NCBI RefSeq assembly: GCF_028128615.1
Contig: NZ_AMDP01000045.1
Coordinates: forward strand, 1-64,000
From: Enterococcus sp. 5H
GTDB taxonomy: Bacteria; Bacillota; Bacilli; Lactobacillales; Enterococcaceae
Direction: 5' to 3'
DNA: 64,000 bases
Below are positions 39,235-48,595 of the stretch, in pieces. The notes beneath the pieces were generated by a model. The model saw nothing but the letters and a program-made list of their open reading frames with translations, had not been told where the DNA came from and searched no databases. A program made the translations under genes and the position numbers. How positions within the stretch are numbered: position 1 is the stretch's first letter; every line of letters begins with the position of its first letter.

Positions 39235-41535
39235 TTACAAAGGTGCATCTGACAAAATCCATTGTAGTTGCGCAGTGTATGACTCGTTAACATTGATATT
39301 TACACTTGGTGAAAGCTTTAAGAACAATCCATTTTGTTGATTCCATGTAAGTTCTACATTATTGTCATCTGGTGAAGTATAGGCATAAATCTCTGAAGCT
39401 ACTGTTGTTATTGGATAATCTTGCCCGCTTTTTCGGTAAACAAACGCCTGATTAATCGTTTTGTTGGTCGTTGTTGATTTCATTGCCTGACTCTCTCTAA
39501 CAAGTAAATGCCATTGACTTTTAGCCACTCTGCCATCTGCAATAATTAAGGAAGCATTAACATTACTTGGTGCATATGTTGTTGTTTGACTGGGAACTGC
39601 GATGTTCTTAAATGAAACTTGTGTTGGTGACTGAACAAATCTTAGCAAACCGCTTTTAACCGGAACTGAACTAGAACTATTTTGAGTAGTAATTGCCGCT
39701 CCGCCGGCATCGCTTCCGTCAATCAAACTTGGAAAAACAAGTGTTTTATCCGCCATATCATCAGTTATTACAGCTGTATATTGTAAAATAAAACTTGTAT
39801 TAGCTTCAGTAAAATTATTAGCAGTCAACGTATTTTGATAATACCAGTATTGAGTATTTGTATTAATATCAGTTAAAAGTTGCGTACCCACAATTGGTGT
39901 ACTTACTCCCGCAGCCGTTTTTTTGGTTAATGTCGCCAAACTAAGTTGGTTTAGCCCTTGAGGAATTGATGCTTTCAGTATTTGATTTTTCCATGTTGCA
40001 GACTGATTATTTAATGTCACAGTTAATGTGAAACGAACACTTTGACCTGTTACAGTAGATGTTGCTGCTTCCCAGTTTCCCTGAGCATTTTTTCTTTCAA
40101 TTGTTTGAGTCATCGTTAACTGAGGTTTTAAGTATGGAACTGATTGAGTAAAATCACTACTCACTAAAAGTGGTAATCCTGTACGATTGCTAATACCTTG
40201 AACCCACAATTTTACAGACTCGCCGCCTTGAAAAGTTGGTAATCCTGAAAATTGAAAACTTCCATTTGCATTTAACGAAGTACTATATGTCGTACCTCCA
40301 TTAATCTGTAATTTTACTTGATAAGTCCCAGCTGCTGTTTGTGCAGCTGTTCCAGAAAGTTGATTACTGTTACCAACCGCTGAAATTGAAGTTACCGGTT
40401 TGATTGTCCAATTTACTGGCTGCACAGTCGAAGGTTGGCTTTGGATATAATCTGTATTAGTTTTCGATCGAGCAAAAACTACTGTTGATACAGTATCACC
40501 ATATTCTATGGCGGATGCTAAAGTAGCGTTAAAATTCCCAGAACTATCAACTGGGACATTGTTGATAATAGTTGGTGTAGTTGTCCCATCTATATGGTTG
40601 ATTGTCAACTGAACAGTATAATTATAGCCACTATCTTGAGTCTGTTGAATTGAGCCTGCTAGATTTGTTTGTAAATGCTGCAAAGGAGTTGTAAGCACTG
40701 CTGGTGTTACTCTGGGTACAGGATATGTCCCTAAGGTCAGTGGGTTTTTATTGATGGTACCTGTCCTCGTATTGTTACCAATGATGATGCTAATCGCACC
40801 TAACCCAGTTCCTACATCACTAAATGTTCCCCTGATAGGATAATTTGTCCCATTTGTTGCGGCGGGTACTGTAATTCCTTTTTTATACATTGCGCCTACG
40901 TCAAAACTCATTTTTACAGACCATTTAGTTCCTGGTAATAAAATCAATGAACTTGTTGGAAATGTGACATACACTGAACTATAACTGCTACTATAAGACA
41001 AACTAACAGCATTTGTCGTACTATGGATATCTTGAGTAGCTGTTCCAGGATAAGTAACAGTCCCAGTAAGTAAAGCTAAAAAATCTTGCTGCTTCGTTGT
41101 ATTATTATTAATTTGATTTGCAATTTCTGGCGGTAATTGGATAATAATCATTGGCTTATCATTAATTGCCAGACCTAATAAAGTAATACTATAATCATAT
41201 GAAATTGTGATTATATCTTGACCATAAGTTCCGCTAGCAATCGAGCTGCTAATTTCGCTATTACCAATAGAAACGGTTCTTGTTTGCGGACCACCCGATG
41301 CTGTGTCGTTATTCTCTATATTATTTTTTGGAAGTGTAACAGTATCGGAAGTTTGAGTTTCACTACTAGCTGTTATTTGATTTGTCGTCGATTCCATAAC
41401 TGTTTTAGCAGACGATTCTTCAGTAGTTGTTTGAATCGTAGATGTTGCTTCTTGCGCAGCAACTTGATATGTTTTCGTCCAGAAAAAACCCAAAGCTAAT
41501 GCAGCTAAAAACAAAACAATCCATTTTCTCCTCAC
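39235..41535 (-). CDS. Large WxL-domain surface protein
   Basis: 766 residues: signal peptide (about 1-27, FLAALALGFFW), Ser/Thr-rich linker (28-85), beta-rich repeats including Ig-like and DUF11-like regions (about 90-600), and a C-terminal WxL domain with SQWHLLVRES and the ending YTAQLQWILSDAPL. No LPxTG anchor, so attachment is through the WxL domain. The start is GTG 41535 with GAGGAGGGAACAAAA upstream. First gene of the locus; it likely pairs with the small WxL protein and the DUF916 protein on the surface. Confidence 0.93.
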   Translation of the reverse strand: MRRKWIVLFLAALALGFFWTKTYQVAAQEATSTIQTTTEESSAKTVMESTTNQITASSETQTSDTVTLPKNNIENNDTASGGPQTRTVSIGNSEISSSIASGTYGQDIITISYDYSITLLGLAINDKPMIIIQLPPEIANQINNNTTKQQDFLALLTGTVTYPGTATQDIHSTTNAVSLSYSSSYSSVYVTFPTSSLILLPGTKWSVKMSFDVGAMYKKGITVPAATNGTNYPIRGTFSDVGTGLGAISIIIGNNTRTGTINKNPLTLGTYPVPRVTPAVLTTPLQHLQTNLAGSIQQTQDSGYNYTVQLTINHIDGTTTPTIINNVPVDSSGNFNATLASAIEYGDTVSTVVFARSKTNTDYIQSQPSTVQPVNWTIKPVTSISAVGNSNQLSGTAAQTAAGTYQVKLQINGGTTYSTSLNANGSFQFSGLPTFQGGESVKLWVQGISNRTGLPLLVSSDFTQSVPYLKPQLTMTQTIERKNAQGNWEAATSTVTGQSVRFTLTVTLNNQSATWKNQILKASIPQGLNQLSLATLTKKTAAGVSTPIVGTQLLTDINTNTQYWYYQNTLTANNFTEANTSFILQYTAVITDDMADKTLVFPSLIDGSDAGGAAITTQNSSSSVPVKSGLLRFVQSPTQVSFKNIAVPSQTTTYAPSNVNASLIIADGRVAKSQWHLLVRESQAMKSTTTNKTINQAFVYRKSGQDYPITTVASEIYAYTSPDDNNVELTWNQQNGLFLKLSPSVNINVNESYTAQLQWILSDAPL

Positions 41536-41590
41536 TTTTGTTCCCTCCTCAACTACTAAACTAACAAAAATATTTTAAACGATTTAATTT

Positions 41591-41620
41591 ATATTAATTA
41601 GTTATTATTTTACTGTTCAA
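41591..41620 (-). promoter_or_regulatory. Candidate promoter of the WxL locus
   Basis: TTGAAC (complement of 41615-41620), 18-bp spacer, TAATAT (complement of 41591-41596), about 55 bp upstream of the GTG start. The AT-rich surroundings make false matches likely. Confidence 0.35.
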
Positions 41621-42019
41621 TTATTTAATATAATAAATTAATTTTATACTCTCCTAAAAACAAAGTAAAATATTTGTAGCTATAAATTCCTAAAAACTTT
41701 CTATAATCATTTTTAATGATAAATAAGTTCTCATAACCAAAATATTATTTATATAATATATTTATCTGTATATTTAAAATACTAAGAATTAAAGAAATTA
41801 GCAATTAATTGGATCGATATATTTTACTTTGTCAATTACTAATAATTCATTTCTAAGATAAGGTTATCTTATTGAACAAAAAACAATTTTTATCTTTCAT
41901 TTTTATGGTTTTAAAATTCTAAAAGTAAAAAATATTATTATTATTCGCTGTTTTTCTCATTTTTTTACAAAAAAAGCTAAATGTTTGAGAATTCAGTTCA
42001 GAAGTGTTATTATACTAAT

Positions 42020-42082
42020 GTTCTTAGTTTTTTCATATTGTGTTTCCCTTCATATAGTGTGTGTATGAAGGGTTTATTTTTG
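42020..42082 (+). ncRNA. Candidate small RNA with its own promoter and terminator
   Basis: Plus-strand TTGAGA (41985-41990), 17-bp spacer and TATTAT (42008-42013) predict a start near 42020. The hairpin CCCTTCATA (42046-42054) / TATGAAGGG (42064-42072), followed by TTTATTTTTG, is a good terminator. The transcript would be about 60 bases with no ORF and no plus-strand gene nearby. Confidence 0.5.
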
Positions 42083-42109
42083 TTTAAATCTTCTTAACTT
42101 GATTAGATA

Positions 42110-42139
42110 AAAAAAGAACCCTGATTTTATCATGGGTTC
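42110..42139 (-). terminator. Terminator of yebC
   Basis: GAACCCTGAT and ATCATGGGTTC pair with one bulge; minus-strand RNA then runs through seven U residues (42109-42115). Confidence 0.8.
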
Positions 42140-42148
42140 CACGTTCAC

Positions 42149-42868
42149 TTATTCACCTAAATCAACATTATGATAAACCTTTTGAACATCATCAAGGTCT
42201 TCTAAAACATCAATCATTTTTTCAAATTGTTCTAAGTCTTCTCCAGTTAATTCTACATCATTTTGCGCAATCATTTCTAATTCAGCCACAGAGAATTCTT
42301 CAATACCTTTTTCTTTTAACGCTTCTTGAACAGCATGTAAATCTTCTGGTTCAGTATAAACAATGATTTGACCATCTTCATCAGTGACGTCGCGAACATC
42401 TAGGTCTTTTTCCATTAGATATTCAAGAACTTCATCTGCATCGTCTCCAGCAAATCCTATAACACCTGTATGGTCAAACATGTAAGCAACAGCTCCACTT
42501 ACACCCATATTACCACCATTTTTACCAAAAGCTGCACGAACATCAGAAGCTGTACGATTAACATTATTTGTCAAGGCGTCAACAATGACCATTGATCCGT
42601 TTGGTCCAAACCCTTCATAACGTAATTCTGAATACTGCTCATCGCCGGAACCTTTGGCTTTTTCAATCGCCCGGTCAATAATATGTTTTGGTACATTATA
42701 TGTTTTTGCGCGCTCGATAACAAACCGCAACTTTTGGTTTGCCTGAGGGTCAGGATCACCCGATTTTGCTGCTACGTAAATTTCAATCCCGAATTTTGCA
42801 TAAACTCGACTGTTAGTTGCGTCTTTGGCAGCTTTTTTCTCTTTAATATTTGCCCACTTACGACCCAT
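42149..42868 (-). CDS. yebC: YebC/PmpR family protein
   Basis: 239 residues starting [20 protein letters not shown], the invariant YebC start, with GGSGG-type linker region [20 protein letters not shown] and an acidic C-terminal half. The family is described as transcriptional regulators, and recent work on some members supports a role in translation of difficult peptide stretches. ATG 42868 follows AAAGCGAAGTGAGAAT. It lies 92 bp downstream of tmcAL with its own terminator. Confidence 0.95.
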   Translation of the reverse strand: MGRKWANIKEKKAAKDATNSRVYAKFGIEIYVAAKSGDPDPQANQKLRFVIERAKTYNVPKHIIDRAIEKAKGSGDEQYSELRYEGFGPNGSMVIVDALTNNVNRTASDVRAAFGKNGGNMGVSGAVAYMFDHTGVIGFAGDDADEVLEYLMEKDLDVRDVTDEDGQIIVYTEPEDLHAVQEALKEKGIEEFSVAELEMIAQNDVELTGEDLEQFEKMIDVLEDLDDVQKVYHNVDLGE

Positions 42869-42960
42869 ATTCTCACTTCGCTTTCATTCATTTGTATTTT
42901 GATTATAGCACCTTATTTATTATACTTGCCAATTGCTCTTTTGTTAAGTGTTTTTTGCTT

Positions 42961-44130
42961 TTAATGAGAACGGAGCGGAAACCTGCCGAAACTTTGTTCT
43001 GTAATTTTTTTATCCCCAAGTTGATAAATTTGATTCGCACGAATATCTAAAGATAATTGGTCATTGACACTTTTGGAAATTTTTGTGATCACTGGCAGCT
43101 CAAATGTTTTCTTCTTTTCGTTTAAAAAATCTTGACCGTTTTTGTTAAAGCCCAATACATGAAGGTAACTATTATTCCAAGATGCTGCTATTTCTTGTTG
43201 ACTTACATTAACTAGCAGATAAATCGCTAATCGTTGTAGACGAGTCCAAGTATAACGTTTTGTTTTGGCTAATTCCATAAATGCTGAAAAAGAATCTGCT
43301 TTTTTAGCCGCCTCTTTTAAGCGGTATTCAATGCCTTCTTTCATTTGGTAAATAGCTTGCAACTCTTCAGCCGTACTGCTGATTAATTTATATTTTAACC
43401 AAGGCCAATAGGATTCCCATGCTACTTTTGGTTGAAATTCCAAGTCTACCAGTACTTGATTAGGCAAAACTGGTTTGATTTTCGTTAATTCCCCTGAAAA
43501 AACGGCTTTTCTAATAGCTGTGGCACTGGCAAAATCTTTATAAACTGCCAAATCATGATATCCAGCTTGTTCTCTTTTTAACGGGTACAAGGTCATCGGA
43601 TTTTGATAATTTGCATTTTCTTTTGCATAGCTTAATCCTAAAATATGATTAGGTGAAGAAAAATCCAAGTTTGTTTCTGGATGTAACATTCTAAAGACTT
43701 CAGTCATCTGCTGAGGATAACTCATCCCATTATTTTTAATTTTTTGATATGCCTGATTAATTTCCGCTTGATGAGTATTTACAAAGTCACCAAAAGCTTC
43801 ATAGGATATTTCCCCTTGATTATCCGTTCCAAAGCAAAGCGAGTCACATTGCATTGCCTGCAATAATTTCATTCCACCTTTAGCAAAATAGTCAGCTGAT
43901 TGTACTGCATATGCGAAAGGTAGCTCAATCACCAAATCCACACCGTACTTTAATGCTTCAGCCGTCCGTGTCCATTTATCTATAATTGCTGGCTCACCCC
44001 GCTGTAAAAAATTACCGCTCATTACCGCAATTACAACATCTGCTCCACTCAATTCTCTAGCCTTCTGGGCATGATACTGATGCCCATTATGAAAAGGATT
44101 ATACTCTACAATAATACCGCAGCTTTTCAT
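42961..44130 (-). CDS. tmcAL: tRNA(Met) cytidine acetate ligase (nucleotidyltransferase)
   Basis: 389 residues. The N-terminal nucleotidyltransferase fold shows [16 protein letters not shown] (HxGH-type, about 5-20) and later [21 protein letters not shown]. Family knowledge: it activates acetate with ATP and makes N4-acetylcytidine at the wobble base of elongator tRNA-Met. ATG 44130 is chosen over 44136 because the GGGGA box lies 7-8 bases before it. Last gene of the yqeG operon, after a hairpin at 44195-44228. Confidence 0.92.
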   Translation of the reverse strand: MKSCGIIVEYNPFHNGHQYHAQKARELSGADVVIAVMSGNFLQRGEPAIIDKWTRTAEALKYGVDLVIELPFAYAVQSADYFAKGGMKLLQAMQCDSLCFGTDNQGEISYEAFGDFVNTHQAEINQAYQKIKNNGMSYPQQMTEVFRMLHPETNLDFSSPNHILGLSYAKENANYQNPMTLYPLKREQAGYHDLAVYKDFASATAIRKAVFSGELTKIKPVLPNQVLVDLEFQPKVAWESYWPWLKYKLISSTAEELQAIYQMKEGIEYRLKEAAKKADSFSAFMELAKTKRYTWTRLQRLAIYLLVNVSQQEIAASWNNSYLHVLGFNKNGQDFLNEKKKTFELPVITKISKSVNDQLSLDIRANQIYQLGDKKITEQSFGRFPLRSH

Positions 44131-44194
44131 ACTCATTCCCCTTTAGCTGAATCCAATTTGTCAAAACTAATCATACCATGTCCTCACAAAAAAA

Positions 44195-44228
44195 GGATGA
44201 TCCAAAACTAAAAAGCTTTGTCCCATCC
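44195..44228 (-). terminator. Hairpin between the methyltransferase gene and tmcAL
   Basis: GGATGATCCAAAAC pairs with GCTTTGTCCCATCC, and minus-strand RNA continues into a U-run. It has the GGGACA core of the dispersed hairpin family. Partial termination before tmcAL is likely. Confidence 0.65.
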
Positions 44229-44235
44229 AAATTTA

Positions 44236-44973
44236 TTATTTTTTACAAACAAAGAACCAGCGCTTACTTTCTTCTGTTGGAACTTCATCAGTAAAGTCTG
44301 CATAAACTTCCACATCCATAAAACCAGAACTTTCCAACATCATCAAATAATTTTCCATTGAATACGTTCTTTCTTGATGAAGTTCGTCTTGTCGAATAAA
44401 GGTCTCATCACTGCCGTTTTCTTTCACAAAAAAAGTCAGGAAATGTTCAATACTGTGTTCTTTTTCACCCGGATAACTATCCCATAAAAAAGCAAATTCT
44501 TCTGTTTGGTAGTGATAGCTGTACTCTGGGAAAACTTTTTCAATCTGATGAACAGAATGCACATCAAAAATGAATACACCTTCCTCTTCCAAAGCTTGAT
44601 AAACATCATCAAAGACTTGTTGAACCTCTTGACGGTTAGCCATGTAACACAATGAATCGGAAAAACAAGTAATTGCATGATATTGGCCCATCTCAGATAG
44701 ATCCATCATATTTCCTTGGACAAACTGAATCTGTACTTCTTCTTCAGCAGCTCGTTTACTAGCCATTGTCAACATTTCTTCAGACAAATCTAAGGCAGTT
44801 ACAGTAAAACCCGCTTTCGCAAAATCAACCGCTAATGCACCCGTTCCGCAAGCCATCTCTAAAACATCTTTTTTCCCTTCAGGTAAATGACGCTTCGAAA
44901 ATGCCAACCACTGATCGTACAAACTATCATCCATTACTTCATCGTATACAAATGCAAAAGTTTCGTAAGCCAT
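44236..44973 (-). CDS. Class I SAM-dependent methyltransferase of the yqeM type
   Basis: 245 residues: VLEMACGTGALAVDFAKAG is the SAM motif (about 38-56), followed by LDLSEEMLTMASKRA and GVFIFDVHSVHQIE. The position between rsfS and tmcAL matches B. subtilis YqeM; the substrate is unknown. ATG 44973 (MAYETFAFVYDEVMDD) is chosen because the family starts there and it lies one base after the rsfS stop; the frame upstream belongs to rsfS reading. Translation is probably coupled to rsfS. Confidence 0.9.
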   Translation of the reverse strand: MAYETFAFVYDEVMDDSLYDQWLAFSKRHLPEGKKDVLEMACGTGALAVDFAKAGFTVTALDLSEEMLTMASKRAAEEEVQIQFVQGNMMDLSEMGQYHAITCFSDSLCYMANRQEVQQVFDDVYQALEEEGVFIFDVHSVHQIEKVFPEYSYHYQTEEFAFLWDSYPGEKEHSIEHFLTFFVKENGSDETFIRQDELHQERTYSMENYLMMLESSGFMDVEVYADFTDEVPTEESKRWFFVCKK

Positions 44974-44974
44974 T

Positions 44975-45373
44975 TTACTCAACCCAAGCGTGTAGATCAA
45001 CCATTGGAGCATCAGACCAAAGTTTTTCTAAGTTATAAAACCCGCGTTCTGCTGATTGGAAAACGTGGACAATGATATCGCCTAAATCGATCAATACCCA
45101 TTTTCCCCCGTCTTTTCCTTCGATTCGTTTCACTTCTACATCTGCTTCTTCTACTTTTTCAATAATTTCTTCTACAATAGCGTTAATTTGACGTTCACTT
45201 GCTGCTTGACAAATCATAAAGTAATCTGCTAAAAGTGAAATTTCATGTACGTCTAAAGCGACAATTTCCTCTGCTCTTTTTGAATCAGCTGCTTTTACAG
45301 CGATTTCTAAAATCTGTTGACTATCTATGATGGTTTCCCCCTGTTTTCTTAAATTTTTTTTATTTTGATTCAA
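44975..45373 (-). CDS. rsfS: Ribosomal silencing factor RsfS
   Basis: 132 residues as read from TTG 45373. The RsfS domain (from about residue 17) includes ILEIAVKAADSKRAEEIVAL, LLADYFMICQAASERQ and WVLIDLGDIIVHVF. It binds L14 and keeps ribosomal subunits apart under starvation. The family usually begins about 15 residues later, where there is a strong GGGGGA box but only ATC/ATA codons, so the true start may be non-AUG (near 45329-45326). The upstream TTG has a poorer box. Confidence 0.93.
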   Translation of the reverse strand: MNQNKKNLRKQGETIIDSQQILEIAVKAADSKRAEEIVALDVHEISLLADYFMICQAASERQINAIVEEIIEKVEEADVEVKRIEGKDGGKWVLIDLGDIIVHVFQSAERGFYNLEKLWSDAPMVDLHAWVE

Positions 45374-45377
45374 TTCA

Positions 45378-45968
45378 TTATTTCTTTCCTGCCACCCAAT
45401 AATTATAGGTTTCTATAGTTTTAGGATAAATTTGTTGTTCCTGCTCAATTAAATGTTGTAACGTATGTTTGGTTTCATAGGCTACTGCTTCGTCCAAATC
45501 AATTAAAGCAAGTTCACGCGCTTCTTTTACTCCTGGAAAATTTCTGCCTGGTTCAATGTAGTCAGCGACATAAATAATTTTATCCAACAAACTCATTTTC
45601 TTAGCGCCTGTCGTATGCAATCGAATAGCTTCTAAAATTTCTTCATCATCAATGCCTAATTCGCGCTGCACCATGCTAGCTCCGATTAATCCATGCCAAA
45701 TTGCGTTTCCATAATTCAACAAATCTAAATCATAACCATCACGTTGAATGATTAGTTCAAATTCTTCATCCGGACGTTCTTTTGCATAGTCATGAGTGAG
45801 TGCAGCTATACTTGCTTTTTCTTCAGAAGCACCGTATTTAGCAGCTAAAGCAACAGCCATCTCTTCAACACCCAGCACATGCTGAAATCTTCGTTCGCTC
45901 ATATGCATCTGAACTTCCTGCATTAATTCTTCTCTTTTAAATGCTGTGTATTTCCCGCTAAAGTTCAT
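45378..45968 (-). CDS. yqeK: HD-domain phosphohydrolase YqeK (Ap4A hydrolase type)
   Basis: 196 residues with an HD domain: FQHVLGVEEMAVAL (His), LTHDYAKERP (HD, about 63) and IWHGLIGASMVQRELG. Family knowledge: it cleaves diadenosine tetraphosphate symmetrically. ATG 45968 overlaps the end of nadD by 11 bp. Homologues also have about 15 residues before the first motif, supporting this start. Part of the yqeG-yqeH-yhbY-nadD-yqeK-rsfS operon. Confidence 0.94.
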   Translation of the reverse strand: MNFSGKYTAFKREELMQEVQMHMSERRFQHVLGVEEMAVALAAKYGASEEKASIAALTHDYAKERPDEEFELIIQRDGYDLDLLNYGNAIWHGLIGASMVQRELGIDDEEILEAIRLHTTGAKKMSLLDKIIYVADYIEPGRNFPGVKEARELALIDLDEAVAYETKHTLQHLIEQEQQIYPKTIETYNYWVAGKK

Positions 45969-46602
45969 CCAGATACAGCTCCTTTTCCTTTATATAGTGT
46001 ATCACACTATCTGGTAATAAGTAGCGCACCGAGCAACCATTTTTAACCTTTTCCCTTATCAAAGTTGAACTAATATCCATCTGCGGAACATCAACCCAAA
46101 TAATTGGATATGGCGTAATTGTTGCATAATTGGGCCGACGAATGCCAACAAAGTTTGTTAATGTCATTAATTCATCAATTTTGTACCACTTTGGTAAATA
46201 TTCTACCATGTCTCCGCCAATGATAAAATAGTAATCTGTATCTGGATTATTTTGCGTCAAAGCTTTCATCGTATCATACGTATAACTTTTGCCTTTACGC
46301 AACAGTTCAATCGGCTCAACAGCTAAATTTTTATTATCCGCGATTGCCAGTTCAAGCATAGCAAGGCGATGAGCTCCTGCTATGGTCTTTTTTTCATCTA
46401 CATGAGGCGGCAAATAAGTGGGCATCAGGTAGACTTTATCCAAGCCAAGCTGTTGCTGTACTTGATCGGCCATCACTAAATGAGCCAAATGAACGGGATT
46501 AAAATTTCCACCTAAAATTCCTACTTGTTTACGCTTTTGAAAAAGCTTAGCTTCTTCAACAATTACTTGTGCCTTTAATGCAGCATTCGTATTTGTCCCC
46601 AT
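45958..46602 (-). CDS. nadD: Nicotinate-nucleotide adenylyltransferase
   Basis: Makes NaAD from NaMN and ATP in NAD synthesis. VGILGGNFNPVHLAHLVMAD (residues 27-46) is the HxGH nucleotidyltransferase motif; ISSTLIREKVKNG is the ISSTxxR motif near the end. 214 residues including a short N-terminal extension; ATG 46602 has TTGGAGGTAATAAA upstream. It follows yhbY by 17 bp. Confidence 0.95.
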   Translation of the reverse strand: MGTNTNAALKAQVIVEEAKLFQKRKQVGILGGNFNPVHLAHLVMADQVQQQLGLDKVYLMPTYLPPHVDEKKTIAGAHRLAMLELAIADNKNLAVEPIELLRKGKSYTYDTMKALTQNNPDTDYYFIIGGDMVEYLPKWYKIDELMTLTNFVGIRRPNYATITPYPIIWVDVPQMDISSTLIREKVKNGCSVRYLLPDSVIHYIKEKELYLDEL

Positions 46603-46619
46603 TTTATTACCTCCAAGGT

Positions 46620-46931
46620 TTAAATTGCTTTAACTTCTTTAGAGATCTTTTGATATTTTTCTTTTGTTGATGGTTTAAATAGTACTAAAACACGACCTAT
46701 AATTTGGACAATATCACAATGAATCTCAGCTTTCAATACATCCGCTACATCTTCTGCAATTTCATCTGTATTTTGTAATAACGTTACTTTAATTAACTCA
46801 CGTTTTTCAAGCGCTTCGTTGATTTGAACAGTCATTGCAGAATTCAAACCACCTTTGCCTATTTGAAAAATCGGTTGTAAATGATGCGCTTGACTACGCA
46901 AGTAACGCTTTTGTTTTCCCCTTAAATCCAC
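46620..46931 (-). CDS. yhbY: RNA-binding protein YhbY (CRM domain)
   Basis: 103-residue KH-like CRM-domain protein linked to 50S ribosome assembly. LRGKQKRYLRSQAHHLQPIF at the start, IGKGGLNSAMTVQINEALE (GxxG-type loop) and LVLFKPSTKE are family-typical. The start is GTG 46931 with AGAAGGAAATTTA upstream. Lies 30 bp after yqeH in the same operon. Confidence 0.94.
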   Translation of the reverse strand: MDLRGKQKRYLRSQAHHLQPIFQIGKGGLNSAMTVQINEALEKRELIKVTLLQNTDEIAEDVADVLKAEIHCDIVQIIGRVLVLFKPSTKEKYQKISKEVKAI

Positions 46932-46961
46932 TAAATTTCCTTCTCTCTATTTTCACTTGTA

Positions 46962-48071
46962 TTAAATCAATGCTCTTCTTCGTAAAACGTCGACTCCTTT
47001 TGGTGCCCAACCAGCAACCACACAAGGCTCTGTTACGGTAATCCAGCCTAAACCAGCAAATACAATATCTGTTTTTTCCTTAATAGAAAATTCAAACCGG
47101 ACAAGCTCAGGAAATTCTGCTACTTCATCTGGACGTGGCGGCTGTAGTAAGCCCCCTACATGTTTTAGATAGAATTCATCGGCTTTGACTAATTTTGTGC
47201 GATGAATCGATAAATCATTCGAAACATACGCAATAAATGAACTACGCTCGCCTTGGATAAAATCAAAGCGCGCTAAGCCGCCTAAAAACAGTGTTTGTTC
47301 AGGATTTAACTGATAAACTTTGGGTTTAATTTCTTTTTGAGGCGCAATGATTTTTAAATCTTTTTTGCCTAAATAATGTGCCATCTGATGGCGGTGGATA
47401 ATTCCCGGTGTATCAATTAAAAAATGACCGTCATCTAACGGAATTTCAATTTTATCTAAGGTTGTACCTGGAAATTGAGATGTAGTTATAAGATCTTTTA
47501 CACCAGCTGTTTGTTTGATAATTTGGTTAATCAGTGTTGATTTCCCAACATTAGTTACACCTACCACATAGACATCTCTGTCCTCACGGTATTTTTCAAT
47601 CGCTTCAAGTAGGGTTTCCATTTCACCTGATTTTTTCCCGCTTGTTAGTAAAACATCCACTGGACGCAGACCTTCTTCATGCGCTCGCTCTCTCATCCAC
47701 TGAATCATTTTAGGTTTTTTCAATGATTTAGGTAAAATATCGACTTTGTTTCCCACCATCAATACTGGATTATCACCAATAAAACGATGCAGTCCTGGAA
47801 TCAAAGATCCATTAAAATCAAAAATGTCCACTACATTAACAATCAAGGCATCTTCTTTACCAAGTTCATTCAGTAAACGTAAAAAATCATCGTCTGTCAA
47901 TTGAACATCTTGAATATCATTATAATGTCTTAAACGAAAACAACGTTGGCAATAAACTTCTCCAGTCTCAATTCCCTTTTCAAATGCTGCTTTCGGTGTA
48001 TAACCTAATTCATTTGGATGCTCCGTCTGAATGACCGCACCACAACCAATACAATGAATTACTTCACTCAT
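46962..48071 (-). CDS. yqeH: Ribosome biogenesis GTPase YqeH
   Basis: 369 residues. N-terminal zinc finger (CIGCGA, about 6-11, and CQRCFR, about 40), then a circularly permuted GTPase: NVVDIFDF, GNKVD (G4, about 107), VTNVGKSTLIN (G1, about 169) and DTPGI (G3, about 219), then a C-terminal domain. It is needed for 30S assembly. ATG 48071 overlaps the yqeG stop (ATGA). The earlier ATG 48089 has no usable box. Confidence 0.95.
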   Translation of the reverse strand: MSEVIHCIGCGAVIQTEHPNELGYTPKAAFEKGIETGEVYCQRCFRLRHYNDIQDVQLTDDDFLRLLNELGKEDALIVNVVDIFDFNGSLIPGLHRFIGDNPVLMVGNKVDILPKSLKKPKMIQWMRERAHEEGLRPVDVLLTSGKKSGEMETLLEAIEKYREDRDVYVVGVTNVGKSTLINQIIKQTAGVKDLITTSQFPGTTLDKIEIPLDDGHFLIDTPGIIHRHQMAHYLGKKDLKIIAPQKEIKPKVYQLNPEQTLFLGGLARFDFIQGERSSFIAYVSNDLSIHRTKLVKADEFYLKHVGGLLQPPRPDEVAEFPELVRFEFSIKEKTDIVFAGLGWITVTEPCVVAGWAPKGVDVLRRRALI

Positions 48072-48595
48072 TCTAGTCCGCCTTTCCATACCATATCTGG
48101 ATGTTTCTTCGCTAAAGATTTCATGATTTTCCGTTCAAAAAAGCGATTGATTCTTGTATTCCAGCCATCGGTATCCACAATGGGACGAACTAAAATATTT
48201 TTAATCCCGGCAGCATTTGCTCCGCGAATATCTGTCATGATCTGATCTCCAACCATCACTAATTCTTCTGGTTTTAAATTTAATTTTTTTTCAGCTTCTC
48301 TAAAACCGCGTGTGGATGGTTTCAACGCTCTAGAAACATACTCAAGCTCAAATTTTTCTACTGCTCTTTTGATACGGCTGGATTTGTTATTGGAAACAAC
48401 GACAACTGGAATCCCAGCATTTTTCATTTCCAGAATCCACGTCCATAACTCTTCCGTTCCATCCGGATTATCCCAAGCAATCAAGGTATTATCTAAATCT
48501 GTCAGTACAGCTTTAATACCTAATTTCTTTAGCTGAGTTGGTGTAATCTTGTAAATTGCGTCAACCATCCAAGTTGGTTTAAATTTTGAAAACAT
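48068..48595 (-). CDS. yqeG: YqeG family HAD-type phosphatase
   Basis: 175 residues with HAD motifs TDLDNTLIAWD (about 32-42), VVSNNK (about 73) and MVGDQIMTDIRGANAAG (about 120). It is usually the first gene of this operon in Firmicutes and related to phosphatidylglycerophosphate phosphatases; the substrate here is not known. ATG 48595 is set by GATGAGAGGGGTAACT. First gene of the 48595-42961 operon. Confidence 0.93.
   Translation of the reverse strand: MFSKFKPTWMVDAIYKITPTQLKKLGIKAVLTDLDNTLIAWDNPDGTEELWTWILEMKNAGIPVVVVSNNKSSRIKRAVEKFELEYVSRALKPSTRGFREAEKKLNLKPEELVMVGDQIMTDIRGANAAGIKNILVRPIVDTDGWNTRINRFFERKIMKSLAKKHPDMVWKGGLE

Larger units (their letters stand above)
41536..42148. other. 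AT-rich intergenic region of about 610 bp
   Basis: It lies upstream of the WxL locus and downstream of yebC. A weak minus-strand promoter for the WxL genes is at 41591-41620 (TTGAAC, 18 bp, TAATAT). A plus-strand promoter and terminator at 41985-42082 frame a candidate small RNA. The rest is very AT-rich with no ORF or repeat recognised. Confidence 0.6.

Noticed and set aside
37218-41535. WxL locus as part of a prophage or genomic island
   Set aside because: No integrase, phage or transfer genes and no clear shift at the borders; WxL loci are normal chromosomal features in enterococci.
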